From positions 5,050,241 to 5,114,240 of the forward strand of contig NC_040033.1 of assembly GCF_000972845.2 (NCBI RefSeq): DNA of 64,000 bases, read 5' to 3'. The notes beneath the pieces are model-generated. The model was not told the DNA's origin and did no database searches. It saw nothing but the letters and a program-made list of their open reading frames with translations. A program made the position numbers and the translations under genes. This document shows positions 62,303 through 64,000 of this stretch, one piece after another. Source of the stretch: Larimichthys crocea (Eukaryota > Chordata > Actinopteri > Sciaenidae). Every line of letters starts with the position of its first letter. Position 1 is the stretch's first letter.

Positions 62303-63786
62303 CTAGAGGAACACATCAGAGTAAAAAATAAGTCACGATAATGGAGGCATAGATTAAAAAACAAACAGGAAGCAGCTGGTAAGTTGAATTCATACCACAA
62401 GCGAGGCAGCGTAGGCACATCGGGGATCCCGTGGATCACAGTTGGGGTACTGCACGTAAACGCCAGAGGGGGCTTTCTGCACCAGTTTGGCTTTGCAGGT
62501 CGGGTCAGTCTTGGGGTCACAGCCGAGGTGAGCGTAGGAAGGCAGGGATCCGGCAGCGGGTGTGTATCCGTAAGCTGCTCTCAGGTGGTACTGCAGACAC
62601 TCAACGTCCTCGGCGGAGCAGATACGCATCAGCTCGGCCTTCTGCTCCTGAATCATGGCAAACACAAGCAGACCTTAGTGTCTTTGACTTCCCTGCAAAG
62701 TACTGAACTACATCAGTTCTAACAAATAAAGCTGAAAGCATACCTTGGAGAGGAAAGGCACTGCAGATGGAGCGTAGTAGTAATACCCAGACTGTGGGTC
62801 CTTGGCTGGAGCAGACCGGACGTAAAGAGGGGCCGGGGCCTTGGCTGGTGCCGGAGCAGGGACGGCAGCAGGGAGAACCAGGGGCAGGTAGGGGCTCTTG
62901 CCCTGAACCAAAGCAGCGTACAGGCAGTAGGGATCTTTGGTGGGGTCGCATGTTTTTACTGGTGCAGGCTTGGGGGGCTCTGGTGTAGGCCTGCTGGTGT
63001 AGGAAGCCACGCAGTTGGGGTCATCAGAATCGGCACAGGACTTGTAGACATCCCCCAGGTGGCGCAAGTAGGCCTTGTAGGAGCGACGACCCTCGGCACG
63101 GTTCTTGTTCTGGAGGTAGGCCAGGTACATGCGGTCCATCTCCTGAACCTTAGATGGGAGGAGGAGTTTAGTGGTGAGCCAAGATGATTCATTGGACCCT
63201 ATGATCCTTGTGGATGTGCGTATACTTACTGCCTCCTGGTTGCCGTTGTCGGTGAAGTACTTGTACCAGTTCCAGAAGTCGGAGTGCTGTTTGTACCAGC
63301 TGATGTTCCTGCGATTGCGGATCAGCCTCCTGTGCGACTCTGCAGCAGCGGACTTCTCTCGGATACTTTCTCCAGCTGAGGCGAGATAACAGAAGAGGGA
63401 AGACAATGCTGATCCAGGGGCTTCGAAACTCTTTTTGGCATCAAACTCAAGGACTTTTTAAGTTTATAATGAGACATTCAAGGCCTCAAATTTGTTATAT
63501 TTGGGAGGTTAGACATCATTAAGCCCTGATTGTTTTTACTTGTCAAGAAAATTGCGGCTATATCACGTTAGGTATCGATCACAGGGTGAAGTGTTCATGA
63601 GGCGCGGTGATGAATTTGGGTGCTACTCTTTAATCAAAAAGTACTTTCATGGCCGTTCACCCTCGGTAAATTCCCACTGTGTACTTTCTAGAACAAACAT
63701 CAACGTGTAAATATATGTTAGATGAAAAATCACATATTTACCATCTCCTTTTAGCTTTTTCGGGACTGGTCCAGCAGACAAGAATG
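61208..63786 (-). CDS. and: Actinodin, fin-fold actinotrichia protein (5' end beyond window)
   Basis: Actinodins are secreted structural components of actinotrichia, the unmineralised fibres of fish fin folds, where they act with collagens; they are known from fishes and absent from tetrapods. Five minus-strand exons join in frame: 63742-63786, 63230-63375, 62744-63148, 62396-62647 and 61208-62302, all introns GT/AG, giving about 646 residues to a TAA at 61208-61210. Hallmarks are RRLIRNRRNISWYKQHSDF, FWNWYKYFTDNGNQEA, YLAYLQNKNRAEGRRSYKAY and the recurring cysteine motifs CADSDDPNC, CDPTKDPYC, CDPKTDPTC, CDPRDPRC and CDPEHDPDC. The signal-peptide exon is not between 63787 and 64000, so it lies beyond the window. 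The paralogue (and1 or and2 most likely) is not assigned. Confidence 0.93.
62004..62147 (-). repeat. 3 x 48-bp in-frame repeat inside actinodin
   Basis: Three nearly identical 48-bp units start at 62004, 62052 and 62100 (plus coordinates), each coding for 16 residues of the form PRPAEQNNDPYAMFRD. Two older, diverged units (VTDPYAMYR and ANDPYAMLR) follow in the protein. The low divergence points to recent slippage or unequal exchange. Confidence 0.95.
62396..62647 (-). CDS. and: Actinodin exon d
   Basis: It encodes EQKAELMRICSAEDVECLQY, then CDPKTDPTC and CDPRDPRCAYAASLV. The acceptor is GATTCAG and the donor GTATGA; 252 bases, phase 0 at both ends. Confidence 0.93.
62744..63148 (-). CDS. 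and: Actinodin exon c
   Basis: It encodes VQEMDRMYLAYLQNKNRAEG onward, the cysteine motifs CADSDDPNC and CDPTKDPYC, then a Pro/Ala-rich spacer (PAAVPAPAPAKAPAPLYV) and a tyrosine run GYYYYAP. The acceptor is CATCTAAG and the donor GTATGC; phase 0 at both ends. Confidence 0.93.
63230..63375 (-). CDS. and: Actinodin exon b
   Basis: It has acceptor CCTCAG and donor GTAAGT. It completes an alanine codon and encodes GESIREKSAAAESHRRLIRN followed by the aromatic block SWYKQHSDFWNWYKYF and TDNGNQEA, one of the most recognisable actinodin segments. Confidence 0.92.
63742..63786 (-). CDS. and: Actinodin exon a (45 bp, mid N-terminal)
   Basis: A small exon with acceptor TTTTGTAG and donor GTAAAT. It starts with two bases of a split codon, then encodes FLSAGPVPKKLKGD and gives one base to the next exon. 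Its size and both phases fit exactly between a signal-peptide exon and exon b. Confidence 0.8.
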
Positions 63787-64000
63787 CTACAAAAACAGAG
63801 AAAAGCAAAAACAGAAGTCAAATCTAGAAGTTTAGATTAGTCCTGCTTACTGTTGATATTCTGACTTTTAAACGTGTCTGTAATACATAAGTGATTATTT
63901 ATGACATTAAACCTCAAACGCTTACAGGCAGATATCATTCATTAAATAGGACAGGGGTAATTGGCTCTGCCTGGAGCGCTGGCGACTGCAGCTCTTTTGA
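63787..64000 (-). other. Actinodin intron upstream of exon a
   Basis: No exon with a start codon and signal peptide is seen here. The stretch ends, reading on the minus strand, in a T-rich acceptor before exon a. The gene continues past the window edge. Confidence 0.7.

Noticed and set aside
61322..62341. 339-codon plus-strand open frame
   Set aside because: It lies antisense to the actinodin terminal exon and runs past its splice acceptor. The hydrophobic protein it predicts is a shadow of the GAG- and CAG-rich codons of actinodin.

Overview
The window looks like teleost fish nuclear DNA, probably a spiny-rayed (percomorph) species. It has large spliced genes, long AT-rich non-coding stretches, abundant (CA)n runs, tRNA-derived SINEs, an L2-type LINE tail and several hAT-like or other miniature elements of kinds common in fish. 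Its two recognisable protein genes are a TMT (teleost multiple tissue) opsin and an actinodin; actinodin is a fin-fold protein known from fishes. No operons, CRISPR arrays, bacterial genes or complete autonomous transposons are visible.

Layout. Positions 1-7709 are one giant inverted repeat: a left arm of about 3.56 kb (1-3560, running off the window edge), a 171-bp spacer (3561-3731) and a right arm of about 3.98 kb (3732-7709). Both arms carry the same hAT-like miniature element with the same 8-bp target-site duplication, so that element was in place before the arms were duplicated. The arms differ by many one-base indels and one gap of about 226 bp. Positions 7710-24338 are non-coding and hold a SINE, two hairpins, an L2 3' end, a decayed LINE reverse-transcriptase fragment, an LTR-like fragment and a 13-copy minisatellite.

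The TMT opsin gene lies on the plus strand at 24339-43351. It has four coding exons (24339-24720, 30319-30647, 38664-38897, 43088-43351) that join in frame to 402 residues, with all splice sites GT/AG. It has the retinal-binding lysine, an ERY motif, the NPxxY motif, a Glu181-type counterion and a six-histidine run in its tail. Its third intron contains two large polypurine tracts.

From 43352 to about 60750 there is no recognisable gene. This stretch holds a miniature element, a TTAA-flanked TIR element (47009-47478), a solo LTR with a near-perfect target-site duplication (49582-50114), a LINE fragment, a dispersed teleost repeat, a second SINE and microsatellites.

The actinodin gene lies on the minus strand at the right end (coding 61208-63786, five exons seen). 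Its first, signal-peptide exon lies beyond the window. It includes a recent 3 x 48-bp in-frame repeat. The opsin (light sensing) and actinodin (fin-fold actinotrichia) are neighbours here, and nothing in the sequence shows a functional link between them. I did not find a new multi-gene system; the giant palindrome is the most unusual object in the window.
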